Part shown: piece after piece, positions 1-7,881 of the stretch
Layout of the letters: every line of letters starts with the position of its first letter
Numbering within the stretch: position 1 is the first letter of the stretch
Source: Aquificaceae bacterium
GTDB taxonomy: Bacteria > Aquificota > Aquificia > Aquificales > Aquificaceae
Assembly (NCBI GenBank): GCA_037481935.1
Contig: JBBFKQ010000001.1
Span: forward strand, 204,741-268,740
Reading direction: 5' to 3'
Length of the DNA stretch: 64,000 bases
Notes under the pieces: model-generated
The model's database searches: none
Told to the model about the DNA's origin: nothing
What the model saw: the letters and a program-made list of their open reading frames with translations, nothing else
Translations under genes and position numbers: made by a program

Positions 1-82
1 TTATTACATTAAGCCCTTTTTCAAAGTATACCTCTTCACCCTTTATGAAGAAAAAGCTCTCAAGGCTCAGTCTTGTGAGCAT
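1..82 (-). CDS. recN: DNA repair ATPase RecN, N-terminal fragment (runs off window)
   Basis: Only the first 27 codons are in the window. The reading frame starts at the ATG at 82-80 and gives MLTRLSLESF followed by a stretch ending FEKGLNVI. RecN proteins begin with a strand of this type leading into GLNVITGETGAGKS, the Walker A loop, which would lie just outside the window. RecN is an SMC-like ATPase for double-strand-break repair. It follows dnaA by 14 bases on the same strand, so the two are probably co-transcribed. The family call rests on the short GLNVI signature only; another SMC-like ATPase such as RecF is possible but fits less well. Confidence 0.55.
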   Translation of the reverse strand, partial: MLTRLSLESFFFIKGEEVYFEKGLNVI

Positions 83-96
83 GATTAATTTAAAAT

Positions 97-1287
97 TTAT
101 CCCAGAGATTTTCTGAGGCTTTTTTCCAACATTTCAAGCATGTAGGCGAACTTTCTGTCCTGCTGTTTTTTCTCCTCCAATTTCCTTATTGAATAGAGGG
201 CGGATGTGTGGTCTGGCTTTCCAAAGAGCCTTGCTATCTCTGAATAAGACATGTGAAGGAGAGTCTTGCAGAAATACATAGCGGTTTGTCTCGCCTTTAT
301 AACCTTCCTTTCCTTTGTTTCCCTCCTCAGGTCTTCTGGCTTCAGGTTGAAATACTTTGCCACATGTCTTATGAGTTCTTCCTCCCTGCTCCTGGTCTGT
401 CCCGATGGTTTTTCCCTTATACCGGTTAGTTTAAGGGTTTTTATAAAACCTTCTATTTCCCTGACACTGTAGCCGGTGTTTTCCATAACGTAGTCCACAT
501 GCTTCCTGTCGGTGGGTAGCCCATACAGCAGTAGCTTGTGTCTGACAATAGAGAGCTTTGTTTCATCGTCAAGACCTATCTCAAGAATCAGACCACTGGC
601 AAACCTGCTGAGAAGCCTTTCAGAAACATCCCTTATGTCCTTGGGGTGCCTGTCGCTCACCAGCACTATCTGCTTTTCCGCCATCTGAAGAATCTCAAAA
701 ACCCTAAAGAGCTCCACCTGAGTTCTCTCCTTTCCAGAAAGAAACTGCACATCATCCAACAGAAGAAGGTCCACACCCGAATAGGCTTTTCTAAAAGCTT
801 CTATCTTTCCCTCCTTCAGGCTTTTTATCATCTCATCGGAAAACTCGGTTGCCTGCCTGTAAACAACCCTAAAGTGGGAGGACTTTGCTCTATTGCCAAC
901 AGCATGCAGAAGGTGGGTTTTCCCGAGGCCCACACCCCCATATATGAAAAGAGGACTGTAAATGCCCGGGCTAGCAGATACTTCAAGGCAGACTCTGTGG
1001 GCAAGCTGGTTTGACCTTCCCACCACAAAGTTATCAAAGCTATACCTTGGCGAGAGTCCGTCACCAAGGGTTGTCTCTGCCTTTTTCTCCTCTTCCTGAG
1101 ACCTTACCAGTATCTCCTTTCCATAGTCGGAAAGCCTTGCCCTTATGTATTCAAGCACCCACTTTTTGTATTCTAGGGTGGGAGTGATTATGAGCACCCT
1201 GCTTGGGGTTTCCTCAATTCTGAACTGCCTGAAGAGCCCCACCGCAAACCTGTCTCTGTTTTCTACAAACAGCAAAAAATCCCTCAT
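97..1287 (-). CDS. dnaA: chromosomal replication initiator DnaA
   Basis: This AAA+ ATPase binds DnaA boxes and opens the replication origin. Visible are Walker A GGVGLGKT (about residues 117-124), Walker B LLLLDD (174-179), and near the C-terminus the DNA-binding signature with KPDHTSALYSI (about 360-370). The protein has 396 residues, close to Aquifex DnaA and shorter than enterobacterial DnaA because the N-terminal region before the ATPase is only about 80 residues. The start ATG has no clear Shine-Dalgarno sequence. dnaN is not adjacent, unlike in many bacteria, and I see no obvious cluster of DnaA boxes in the 156-base gap upstream, so this locus is not clearly the origin. Confidence 0.97.
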   Translation of the reverse strand: MRDFLLFVENRDRFAVGLFRQFRIEETPSRVLIITPTLEYKKWVLEYIRARLSDYGKEILVRSQEEEKKAETTLGDGLSPRYSFDNFVVGRSNQLAHRVCLEVSASPGIYSPLFIYGGVGLGKTHLLHAVGNRAKSSHFRVVYRQATEFSDEMIKSLKEGKIEAFRKAYSGVDLLLLDDVQFLSGKERTQVELFRVFEILQMAEKQIVLVSDRHPKDIRDVSERLLSRFASGLILEIGLDDETKLSIVRHKLLLYGLPTDRKHVDYVMENTGYSVREIEGFIKTLKLTGIREKPSGQTRSREEELIRHVAKYFNLKPEDLRRETKERKVIKARQTAMYFCKTLLHMSYSEIARLFGKPDHTSALYSIRKLEEKKQQDRKFAYMLEMLEKSLRKSLG

Positions 1288-1443
1288 GGCTCATAGTTGC
1301 CGCTTATACCCGTAAGGCTTTTTTTGTTGCCCCTCAACTGATGGTTAAAATCATAATGCCTGAAACACAGCATCCTCAAGCGAGGAAAAGCTTATGTGGT
1401 AAACCTCTGGAATGGATGAGCCTAAATCTGGGATAGTCTGAAG

Positions 1444-2448
1444 CTATTTAAATAAACCTGAAAACTCTGTGGGACCAAGTCTTGGTATGCGAAGAATCTG
1501 AAGGTTTTCCTCCAGATGTTCTAGCCTGCTCATTCCCACAAGTGCTGTTCCCACACCCGGTGTGCTCAACACAAACTGCAGGCTTGCATGCACATCTCTG
1601 TCTACTCTTAGCTTTTCTTTCAGCTCCTGTGGCACTCTTCCTACAACCCTTCCCTGATATATGCTGGCGCTGGTGTAGGTGTATATGCCCAGCCTCTCAC
1701 AGGCTTCAAGAGTTGAAAGCCTCTCACCCGCAACTTCCTGATTTTTTAGCGTATAGGCTTCGGGCATGCCAAGGTTGTAGGGAAGCTGAATGAACCGGAA
1801 GTGATGGTCCTCTCCCCCTATTTCCTGAGCAAGGCTCAGGAGTTCTGCAAGGTTCAGATACTGCCTGCTTGAAGAAGATACTCTGAAGCCTCCCCAGGTG
1901 GCAAGGCCGTAATATTTCACCCTTCCTCTCCTCACCTCAGACTCAAGGTATTCAAAGCACTCTTTTATCTTCTTGTTGAACAGGCTTTTTTCAAAGAAGT
2001 TCAGCTGCTCTTCCGGGTTGTGAAGGAAGTATATATCCACATATTGAGTTCCCATGTTCTGCAGGCTTTTGTCAAGGCACCATTCAATAAAGCCAGCAGA
2101 AAGATAGTGCCCCTGGGGCGTCATCTCCTCCAGCTTTACGATGCCTGAGTTTACAAAGTTTTCGTAAAAGTAATCCCTTGGGTCTACGCCCGAGTCCGCA
2201 TCGTAGGGAATGTATCCACCCTTTGTGGAGAGGATGACCTGCTCTCTGGGAACCTCTTTTAGAACCTCACCTATATCCCTCTCGCTCTTCATATACCTGT
2301 AGACTATGGCGGTATCCACCACGTTTATGCCAGCCTGCAGGGCTCTCTTTATCACCTCCCTGTATCCCTGAGAAGTTTTCTGGTCAAGCTCTCCAAGGTA
2401 TGTGCCAACACCAAGCTCAGAAAGCCGTAAATTTAAAAAGGTTTTCAT
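1444..2448 (-). CDS. aldo/keto reductase
   Basis: NAD(P)H-dependent carbonyl reductase of the AKR superfamily, 334 residues, cytosolic. The catalytic tetrad is visible: Asp45 and Tyr50 in NVVDTAIVY, Lys76 in LSTKGG and His143 in YFLHNP. The C-terminal part carries VGMSRLEHLEENL, the usual cofactor-binding end of the family. Substrate cannot be told. It lies 11 bases downstream of frdB on the same strand and is probably its operon partner. The stop codon is TAG; the same frame stays open for 30 further codons to a TGA at 1351-1353 and reads like protein, so the C-terminus may once have been longer. Confidence 0.9.
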   Translation of the reverse strand: MKTFLNLRLSELGVGTYLGELDQKTSQGYREVIKRALQAGINVVDTAIVYRYMKSERDIGEVLKEVPREQVILSTKGGYIPYDADSGVDPRDYFYENFVNSGIVKLEEMTPQGHYLSAGFIEWCLDKSLQNMGTQYVDIYFLHNPEEQLNFFEKSLFNKKIKECFEYLESEVRRGRVKYYGLATWGGFRVSSSSRQYLNLAELLSLAQEIGGEDHHFRFIQLPYNLGMPEAYTLKNQEVAGERLSTLEACERLGIYTYTSASIYQGRVVGRVPQELKEKLRVDRDVHASLQFVLSTPGVGTALVGMSRLEHLEENLQILRIPRLGPTEFSGLFK

Positions 2449-2459
2449 GATTGCCTCCT

Positions 2460-3158
2460 CTAAAAACTCAGAAAGTCAAAGCCGCCCGTCTGCCTCTGAA
2501 GAAGCCCGAGCTCCACAAGCAGATTTTCCTCTTCCCTTATCAGCCCCTCCGGCATGAGCCTTTTGGGACAGGCGTAAGAGCAGTTCATGCAGTGAGTGCA
2601 TAGGTCAGGTCTCAGGTTGTATATGCCTATGTTCGTTGCTTGCCTGTTCACATTCCTCGGGTCATGAAGGTGCTTGTAAACTCTTGTAAGGGCGGAAGGA
2701 CCGCCAAAGAGCTCCGTGCTGGTAAGCACCGGACATACGCTATCGCAGATACCGCAGAGTATACACTCCCAGCTCTTTGAGGTTTTGAGGTTGGTTCCCT
2801 CCTGCAGTATCATGTTCTCCTGTTGCGGATACAGCCATGTCTTAAAACTCCTGAGCTTTGAGTGCATTCCTTCGTGGTCCACCACCAGGTCTCTTATTAC
2901 AGGAAAGTAGTCAAGGGGCTCAATGAGGAGCTCCTCTTCCTTTCCCGATATCCAGGTGGAACAGGCGAGGGCTGGTTTTCCGTTGAGCTTTACCGCACAT
3001 GTTCCACATATGCCTGCTCTGCACATGCTCCTGAAGGTAAGGCTCGGATCCTCACTTTCCTTTATCGTGAAAAGAAGCTCAAGAAGGGTCATGTCCTGAG
3101 AGGGGTCTATCTCAAACTCCTCAGCACCTTGAGGATATCTCCTTATTTTCACCTTCAC
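2460..3158 (-). CDS. frdB: fumarate reductase / succinate dehydrogenase iron-sulfur subunit
   Basis: Electron-transfer subunit that links the flavoprotein to the electron donor or membrane. Of 232 residues, the N-terminal part is a plant-type ferredoxin domain with Cys46, Cys51, Cys54 and Cys66 for a [2Fe-2S] cluster, and the C-terminal part has CILCGICDSVCP (132-143) and CTHCMNCSYACP (187-198) for two further clusters. In Hydrogenobacter a soluble fumarate reductase of this family works in the reductive TCA cycle, so frdB is the likely name; that role is inference. No flavoprotein or membrane subunit gene is beside it. Upstream (3 bases away) is a sigma-54 activator, downstream an aldo/keto reductase. 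Confidence 0.88.
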   Translation of the reverse strand: MKVKIRRYPQGAEEFEIDPSQDMTLLELLFTIKESEDPSLTFRSMCRAGICGTCAVKLNGKPALACSTWISGKEEELLIEPLDYFPVIRDLVVDHEGMHSKLRSFKTWLYPQQENMILQEGTNLKTSKSWECILCGICDSVCPVLTSTELFGGPSALTRVYKHLHDPRNVNRQATNIGIYNLRPDLCTHCMNCSYACPKRLMPEGLIREEENLLVELGLLQRQTGGFDFLSF

Positions 3159-3160
3159 CT

Positions 3161-4669
3161 CTAATACCTCTTTATCTCAATCTGATACTTTCTTATCCTG
3201 TAGTCAAGTTGACGCAGTGTGTAGCCCAGTAGCCTGGCAGCTCTTGATTTCACATATCCAGCCTTTTCAAGAGCCTTTATTATCTCTTCCCTTTCCGTGC
3301 TCTGTATGACCTGGGGCATGTTTCTCGGACCATTATCGTAGAGCCTTGCAAAGAAGTAGGGTGGAAGGTCCACATCCCTTATGAGTCCATCCCTGAGTAT
3401 AACAAGACGCTCAATGGCATTTTCCAGTTCCCTCACATTTCCATACCATGGATACTCCATGAAAACCTCAATAACTCTGGGGTCAAGGCGGACTTTTTTA
3501 CCATACCTCTGGTTGAATATTTCCAGAAAGTGGTCCACCAGTATGGGTATGTCCTCCTTTCTCTCCCTCAGGGGTGGTATGTGCACGGGAAGAACATTTA
3601 GCCTGTAGTAAAGGTCTTCTCTAAAGTGTCCCTGAGAGACCAGCTCAGGAAGGTTTTTGTTGGTAGCAGATATGATGCGCACATCCACCTTTATGGTCTT
3701 TTCACTGCCAAGCCTTTCTATCTCCTTATCCTGAATTACTCTCAGTATCTTGGGCTGAAGGGCAAGGGGCATGTCTCCTATCTCGTCAAGAAACACAGTC
3801 CCACCGCTTGCAAGCTCAAACTTTCCCTTCTTTGATGTGTAGGCTCCTGTAAAGGAGCCCTTCTCATATCCAAAGAGCTCTGCCTCAAGCAGGGTTTCCG
3901 GTATGGCGCTGCAGTTAATGGTGATGAAGGGCTTTTCCTTCCGTTTGCTCATAAAGTGTATTGCCTTTGCCACAAGGCTTTTGCCCGTCCCGCTCTCTCC
4001 TGTTATAAGCACGTTCACATCGGTGCGGGCAACTCTCTCCACAAGGTCAAGCAGGTTTCTTATTATGGGGCTTTTGCCCACTATGCCTTCTACGCTGTAT
4101 CTCTCGCTGAGAGCCTTTGTGAGAAGCCTCTTTTCTTCTTCCCACTCCTCTCTCTCCTGACTTATTCTCTCATCAAGCTTGTAGAGCATGCCAATCATGG
4201 TGCCCATTATCATAAGCAGTTCCACTCCCCTTTCTACGCTCTCCTCCTCAAAGTTTTTGAAAGCTGCAAGAACGCCTATTATCTCACCGCCTACCCTTAT
4301 GGGAACTGCCACAAAGCCCTCACCAGGCTCAAGCCTTTCTCTCAGACCCGTCTTGTTAAGATAGGCGTTTATCTTTGTATCGGAAAGGAACACAGGCACG
4401 CCGTCCTTGTAAACCTTTCCCACAATGCCCTCACCTTTCCTGAAAATACCCCTTTCTGCTTCCTCCTCCGTGAGCCCAAAGGCTTTGACTATCTTGAGGG
4501 CTTTCATGTCCTGCCTGTAAAGAGCCACATAACTATGACGCACATCCCAGAAGGAGTAGAGGACCTTGAGCACTTCCTCAAGGCTCTTTGTAAACTCAAG
4601 GCCCCTGCTCAATATTTTGGCAACCTCATTGACTATGGTAAGCTCCCTGAGGTTAAGGCTCTTTTCCAT
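3161..4669 (-). CDS. sigma-54-dependent transcriptional activator with GAF sensor domain
   Basis: Enhancer-binding protein of the NifA/NtrC class. N-terminal GAF domain (about 15-170), a short linker helix, the central AAA+ domain with Walker A GESGTGKS, the sigma-54 contact loop as GSFTGA (usual form GAFTGA) and an arginine-finger region, then a C-terminal Fis-type helix-turn-helix ending SRAARLLGYTLRQLDYR. There is no receiver domain, so the signal is probably a small ligand, redox or a partner protein. The domain order is that of NifA but no nif genes are present. An in-frame TTG at 4672 could also be a start; the ATG at 4669 overlaps the upstream TGA as TGATG and is preferred. I found no -24/-12 promoter in the window. 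Confidence 0.9.
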   Translation of the reverse strand: MEKSLNLRELTIVNEVAKILSRGLEFTKSLEEVLKVLYSFWDVRHSYVALYRQDMKALKIVKAFGLTEEEAERGIFRKGEGIVGKVYKDGVPVFLSDTKINAYLNKTGLRERLEPGEGFVAVPIRVGGEIIGVLAAFKNFEEESVERGVELLMIMGTMIGMLYKLDERISQEREEWEEEKRLLTKALSERYSVEGIVGKSPIIRNLLDLVERVARTDVNVLITGESGTGKSLVAKAIHFMSKRKEKPFITINCSAIPETLLEAELFGYEKGSFTGAYTSKKGKFELASGGTVFLDEIGDMPLALQPKILRVIQDKEIERLGSEKTIKVDVRIISATNKNLPELVSQGHFREDLYYRLNVLPVHIPPLRERKEDIPILVDHFLEIFNQRYGKKVRLDPRVIEVFMEYPWYGNVRELENAIERLVILRDGLIRDVDLPPYFFARLYDNGPRNMPQVIQSTEREEIIKALEKAGYVKSRAARLLGYTLRQLDYRIRKYQIEIKRY

Positions 4670-5139
4670 CAATGCTCTTCTTTCACCTTGTAGTAAAAGA
4701 TAAGCACCCCAACCACTATGGCAATGGCTACACCAAACAGGAGCGTCTCAAGAGGCTCTTTCCACTTGACCACGTTCTTGGTGAAGGTGATAGCCAGTAT
4801 GAGTATAATAACGCTTGCCAGCTTGGCCTTTAGCTGGTCTATGCTCTCAATCTTGAGCCAGTCGGGCACGTTGAGCTTTCCCACAAAAAGCTCATATAGA
4901 CCCACCGCAAAGATGTAAAGTATGACAGAAAGCAGGTGTATGTCCATGACCGCTATGAACTTGGTGGAGAGTATTGCGGTATCAAGATACTCCGGGTCTG
5001 TAAAGACCTTGTAGAGGGTCTCAAGGGAGAGGTAAACTCCGTAAAATCCAAGAAACACCGCACTTATGAAAAGACTAAGGGCTGGTAGAACTGCTATAGC
5101 CTTTCCCTTCTCCACAAAGGCCCTTACAAGTCGCTCCAT
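4669..5139 (-). CDS. YqhA family (UPF0114) integral membrane protein
   Basis: About 156 residues with three to four membrane segments (near 15-40, 65-90, 105-125 and 130-150) and the loop KFIAVMDIHLLS, typical of the YqhA/UPF0114 family. The function of the family is not established. A GTG at 5142 precedes the ATG at 5139; the ATG overlaps the TGA of the upstream lipoprotein gene as TGATG and is taken as the start. It is translationally coupled to both the upstream lipoprotein and the downstream sigma-54 activator, so the three form one unit. Confidence 0.75.
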   Translation of the reverse strand: MERLVRAFVEKGKAIAVLPALSLFISAVFLGFYGVYLSLETLYKVFTDPEYLDTAILSTKFIAVMDIHLLSVILYIFAVGLYELFVGKLNVPDWLKIESIDQLKAKLASVIILILAITFTKNVVKWKEPLETLLFGVAIAIVVGVLIFYYKVKEEH

Positions 5140-5558
5140 CACTCCACCTCTGAGTTTATTACTATTCTTACTCCCTTCGTTCCCACCTTTGCGGTGGTTG
5201 AGCCCACAAGGTCTCCCTTTTTAGGCTCTGCAGTCTCTGACTTGCTCAGCCTTGCAGTTACTATAACATCACCCTCCATAAGCCTGTCGTGGCTCAGTTT
5301 GTGCTTTCCTGTTATTTTAAAGTGGTATGGAAAGTGGGGGTTTTTAACCCTCAGCACCGCAAGTGGCATGGGGTTCTGGAGGTCTCTGACGGAGATGATA
5401 AGAAACCTCTCTCCCTGAGGGGCCTTATTCTTCAGGCTATCTTCAATAAGAACCTGTCCTTCAATAAACTGCTTTCTGTATTTTTCAAGGGGCACGTCCT
5501 TTGGTAACGGCTGGCAGGAGAAGAAAACAAAAGATAGAATGATGATGGCTCCAAACAT
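5139..5558 (-). CDS. lipoprotein with CcmI/CycH C-terminal-like domain
   Basis: 139 residues. The N-terminus is a lipoprotein signal with the lipidated cysteine at about residue 15 (FFSC). The rest matches the periplasmic C-terminal domain of CcmI/CycH, the cytochrome c maturation factor that holds apocytochrome: a FLIISVRD strand, the NPMPLAVLR motif, a middle LSHDRLMEGDVIVTARLSKS segment, the KKGDL turn, and a final GVRIVI strand. The membrane and TPR parts of CcmI are absent, so this is a stand-alone domain on a lipid anchor. Function in cytochrome c assembly is inference. A TATAAT lies 8 bases before the ATG with no ribosome site, so the mRNA is probably leaderless. First gene of the unit with UPF0114 and the sigma-54 activator. 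Confidence 0.6.
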   Translation of the reverse strand: MFGAIIILSFVFFSCQPLPKDVPLEKYRKQFIEGQVLIEDSLKNKAPQGERFLIISVRDLQNPMPLAVLRVKNPHFPYHFKITGKHKLSHDRLMEGDVIVTARLSKSETAEPKKGDLVGSTTAKVGTKGVRIVINSEVE

Positions 5559-5602
5559 TTATCTCTATTATAAGGTATGGGGGGGCTTGCGCCCGCAGGG
5601 TT

Positions 5603-6247
5603 TTAAAGAGACCTGCGAAGAAGGTCTTCCCAGTTGGGGTTAAGTGGCACCGTGCCAAGCTCCCTGACCGTTGTCTGCTTGCCCTCCTTTACAGAAACCT
5701 GCCAGAGTCTTACCACCTTATTCTGCAGGTCTGCGGTCACAGAGTAGAGGTTTTCCTTGTTTGCAAGGTATCTTGCTATAGCCGGGTCCTCTTGAGCGGC
5801 ACGCTCCACAAACTTCGGTGCCCATATCCTCAGATGGAAGAAGACCGCTCCGTTGTAGTTGGTATCTGCCAGCCTCCTGAGAGATGCCTTTGTAAGGCTG
5901 TAGTTGACCTCTGGGGATGCCTGACCGCCAAAAATCAGGGCAACCGCTTCAGTGGTAGGGTTCAGGTTCTGGGCATCCTCCGGTGCGTTTAGCACGGTAG
6001 TGTTCATCTTCCTCTTGCCCTCAGGGTCAAGGTATCCAGAACCAAGGGCACCCACAAGAGAGGAGCATATGGAGGTGTTGTTAGTAAGAACATGGATGCT
6101 GTTGAACTTGAGGCTGTTTGCCATAACTCTGCCAAAAGCCTGGCCTGTGTATGACCTGAGAGTGTAGTGGTCTCCCAGAGTTAACTGTTGAGCACCAGCC
6201 ATGCCAAACATACCAGAGGCAAGCAGTAAGAGGGCAAATTTCCTCAT
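5603..6247 (-). CDS. exported protein of unknown function
   Basis: 214 residues with a clear signal peptide (MRKFALLLLASGMFGMAGAQ, cleavage after GAQ or AGA). The mature part has no motif I recognise; it has one Cys (in TSICSS), so no disulfide is expected, and a segment on VRLWQVSVKEGK that reads like beta strands. It has a strong ribosome site (AAGGAGGTG) and its own promoter region with a tandem TTAACA repeat typical of PhoB/PhoP-type regulators. Its neighbours (metal ABC transporter upstream, CcmI-like lipoprotein downstream) do not define its job. Product is probably periplasmic. Confidence 0.7.
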   Translation of the reverse strand: MRKFALLLLASGMFGMAGAQQLTLGDHYTLRSYTGQAFGRVMANSLKFNSIHVLTNNTSICSSLVGALGSGYLDPEGKRKMNTTVLNAPEDAQNLNPTTEAVALIFGGQASPEVNYSLTKASLRRLADTNYNGAVFFHLRIWAPKFVERAAQEDPAIARYLANKENLYSVTADLQNKVVRLWQVSVKEGKQTTVRELGTVPLNPNWEDLLRRSL

Positions 6248-6278
6248 GTGCGCACCTCCTTAAGAGTTTTGTTATTTA

Positions 6279-6310
6279 ATGATATTCTTAATCTGTTAAG
6301 AAACTGTTAA
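6279..6310 (-). promoter_or_regulatory. candidate PhoB/PhoP-type response-regulator box with -10
   Basis: On the minus strand two exact copies of TTAACA (6310-6305 and 6299-6294) are separated by 5 bases, an 11-base period. This is the spacing and core of the Bacillus PhoP box and close to the PhoB box. A -10-like TATCAT (6284-6279) begins 9 bases after the second copy, where such a box replaces the -35. It sits just after znuC and ahead of the exported-protein gene at 6247. Confidence 0.45.
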
Positions 6311-6313
6311 GGC

Positions 6314-6988
6314 TCAGTGAAGTCTGTATAGGTCTCTCAGTATGTTTTCAAATTCCTGAGGCTTTACCACCCTGCAGTAGGGCATGCCAAGGCAGAGTAT
6401 CCTGCCTGCGTTTCTAAGCACAAAGCCCACATCGTGAGATACCACAACAACAGTTCTGTCCCTTGCGATTTCCTTCAGAACATGTTCTATGTGTTCCTGG
6501 GCATGTATATCAAGGCCGGTCATTGGCTCGTCAAGTATTATGAGGTCCGGGTTTGTGGTAAGAGCAAGGGCAAGGAGAACCTTCTGCTGTTCTCCACCGG
6601 AGAGCTTTACAAAGGGTCTCTTTAGCAGGTTTTCAAGGTGAAGAAAGGCTATAACCCAACCAACCCTTTCCTTGGGTGCCACTGCCCTGAGAAGCTCCCC
6701 CACGTTTCCAGTAAAGGACTTCTCCACAGAGAACCTCTGGGGCACATAGCCGATTCTTTTCCAGTGAGTGAAGCTCTCCAGCCTATCACCGAAAAGTCTT
6801 ACCTCCCCAGCATGGGGTCTGATAAAGCCCAGTATTATCCTCAGAAGGGTGCTTTTCCCAGCTCCGTTGGGTCCAAGGATGCCAAAGAACTCACCCCTCT
6901 CCACATAAAAACTCAGGTCTTCTATAAGAGGCTCCTCTTCCCTGTAGCGAAAGCGTAGATTCCTGACCTCTATTACCTTGTCTGACAA
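6314..6988 (-). CDS. znuC: metal ABC transporter ATP-binding protein
   Basis: 224 residues, ATPase of a zinc/manganese-type importer. Walker A GPNGAGKST (about 38-46), Q-loop in YVPQRF, ABC signature LSGGEQQK, Walker B LIILDEP followed by the D-loop TGLD, and the switch His in VVVSHD. The start overlaps the end of the solute-binding gene upstream by 16 bases, so the two are co-translated. The membrane permease gene is not present next to them in this window, which is unusual because the three genes are normally together. Confidence 0.85.
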   Translation of the reverse strand: MSDKVIEVRNLRFRYREEEPLIEDLSFYVERGEFFGILGPNGAGKSTLLRIILGFIRPHAGEVRLFGDRLESFTHWKRIGYVPQRFSVEKSFTGNVGELLRAVAPKERVGWVIAFLHLENLLKRPFVKLSGGEQQKVLLALALTTNPDLIILDEPMTGLDIHAQEHIEHVLKEIARDRTVVVVSHDVGFVLRNAGRILCLGMPYCRVVKPQEFENILRDLYRLH

Positions 6989-7809
6989 TCCAGACCCTCG
7001 GAAAGCCTTCTGAGATTTCTCTTCATTATGGAAAAGTAGTCATCCCCCTTTTCCTCGGGAAATAGGGAGGTGTTTATGGGCATGACCCCTGCACCCACCT
7101 CCTTCGCTATCCTTCTTGCGAGCCTCTCATCCTGCCCAAGCTCTGCGAATATTACCCTGACCTGAGCCTGTTTTATCCTTTCTATGAGCCTCCTCACCTC
7201 AGAGGGCTTTGGCTCTTCCTCTGCATGGACACCCCTGAGACCAACCACCTCAAGCCCGTAATCCCTGCCAAGGTAAGCGGTAGAGAGATGAGTGGTCACC
7301 AGAGTTTTACTTTTGCAGGTGGAAAGTGTCCTTCTGTATTCTTCATCAAGGGCACTGAGTCTGTTAATAAGCTCATCAACTCTTTTTCTGTATTGTTCAG
7401 AGCCGGCAGGGTCTATGCGGGAAAGAACTCCATGGATATTTCTTACAAGAGGTATGTAAGAGCGTGGTGAGACCCATATGTGGGGGTCGGGGCTTTTACC
7501 GGCTTTTATAAATTCAATACCCTTTTCCAGAGGATAAGCTCTTCCCTTCTGCACCCTTTCTGCCAGCCTCTGCTCCCACCTTTCCACTCCAAGATATAGG
7601 AAAGCCTCTGCCTTCTGAAGCCTTCTCATGTCGTCGGGCTTTAGCTCGTAGTGGTGTGGGTCAGCCTGTGTCTTTATAAGCACATCCACTTCAAACCTGT
7701 CCATCGCTAAATACTTGAGGGGGTAATATATGGGATAGGAGGATGCCAGCAAGTATTCCCTTGCGTATGAAAGGCTTATAAAAAACACCAGGAGCAGTAA
7801 GACAACCAT
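6973..7809 (-). CDS. znuA: periplasmic metal-binding protein of zinc/manganese ABC transporter (ZnuA/TroA family)
   Basis: 278 residues with a signal peptide (about 1-15, ending in SYA). The cluster A-I fold is shown by the usual metal ligands: His in ADPHHYELKP, His in DPHIWVSP, His in VTTHLSTAY and an acidic ligand near the C-terminus. The long His-rich loop of proteobacterial ZnuA is missing; a short GVHAEEEPKPSE stands at the conserved position after VVGL. Zinc versus manganese cannot be decided. Divergent from dnaJ with a 72-base gap; TAAAAT hexamers lie 3 and 9 bases before the ATG and there is no ribosome site. Confidence 0.85.
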   Translation of the reverse strand: MVVLLLLVFFISLSYAREYLLASSYPIYYPLKYLAMDRFEVDVLIKTQADPHHYELKPDDMRRLQKAEAFLYLGVERWEQRLAERVQKGRAYPLEKGIEFIKAGKSPDPHIWVSPRSYIPLVRNIHGVLSRIDPAGSEQYRKRVDELINRLSALDEEYRRTLSTCKSKTLVTTHLSTAYLGRDYGLEVVGLRGVHAEEEPKPSEVRRLIERIKQAQVRVIFAELGQDERLARRIAKEVGAGVMPINTSLFPEEKGDDYFSIMKRNLRRLSEGLDCQTR

Positions 7810-7881
7810 AGTATTTTAATTTTAACAGCTTTCTAAACTGCAAAGATAGAGATATATTTTATTAGGTCAAGAGGAAGATAA

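Noticed and set aside
538-1067. Long open frames on both strands within dnaA (158 and 79 residues)
   Set aside because: They lie wholly inside the well-supported dnaA frame, have poor codon use and no ribosome site; ordinary shadow frames.
1288-1443. Possible replication origin upstream of dnaA
   Set aside because: No clear DnaA-box cluster (TTATCCACA-type) or AT-rich unwinding element seen in the 156 bases; only one two-mismatch box near 1390.
5574-5602. Rho-independent terminator after the exported-protein gene
   Set aside because: A GGGC-GCAA-GCCC stem can form on the minus strand but no T-run follows, so it is not supported as a terminator.
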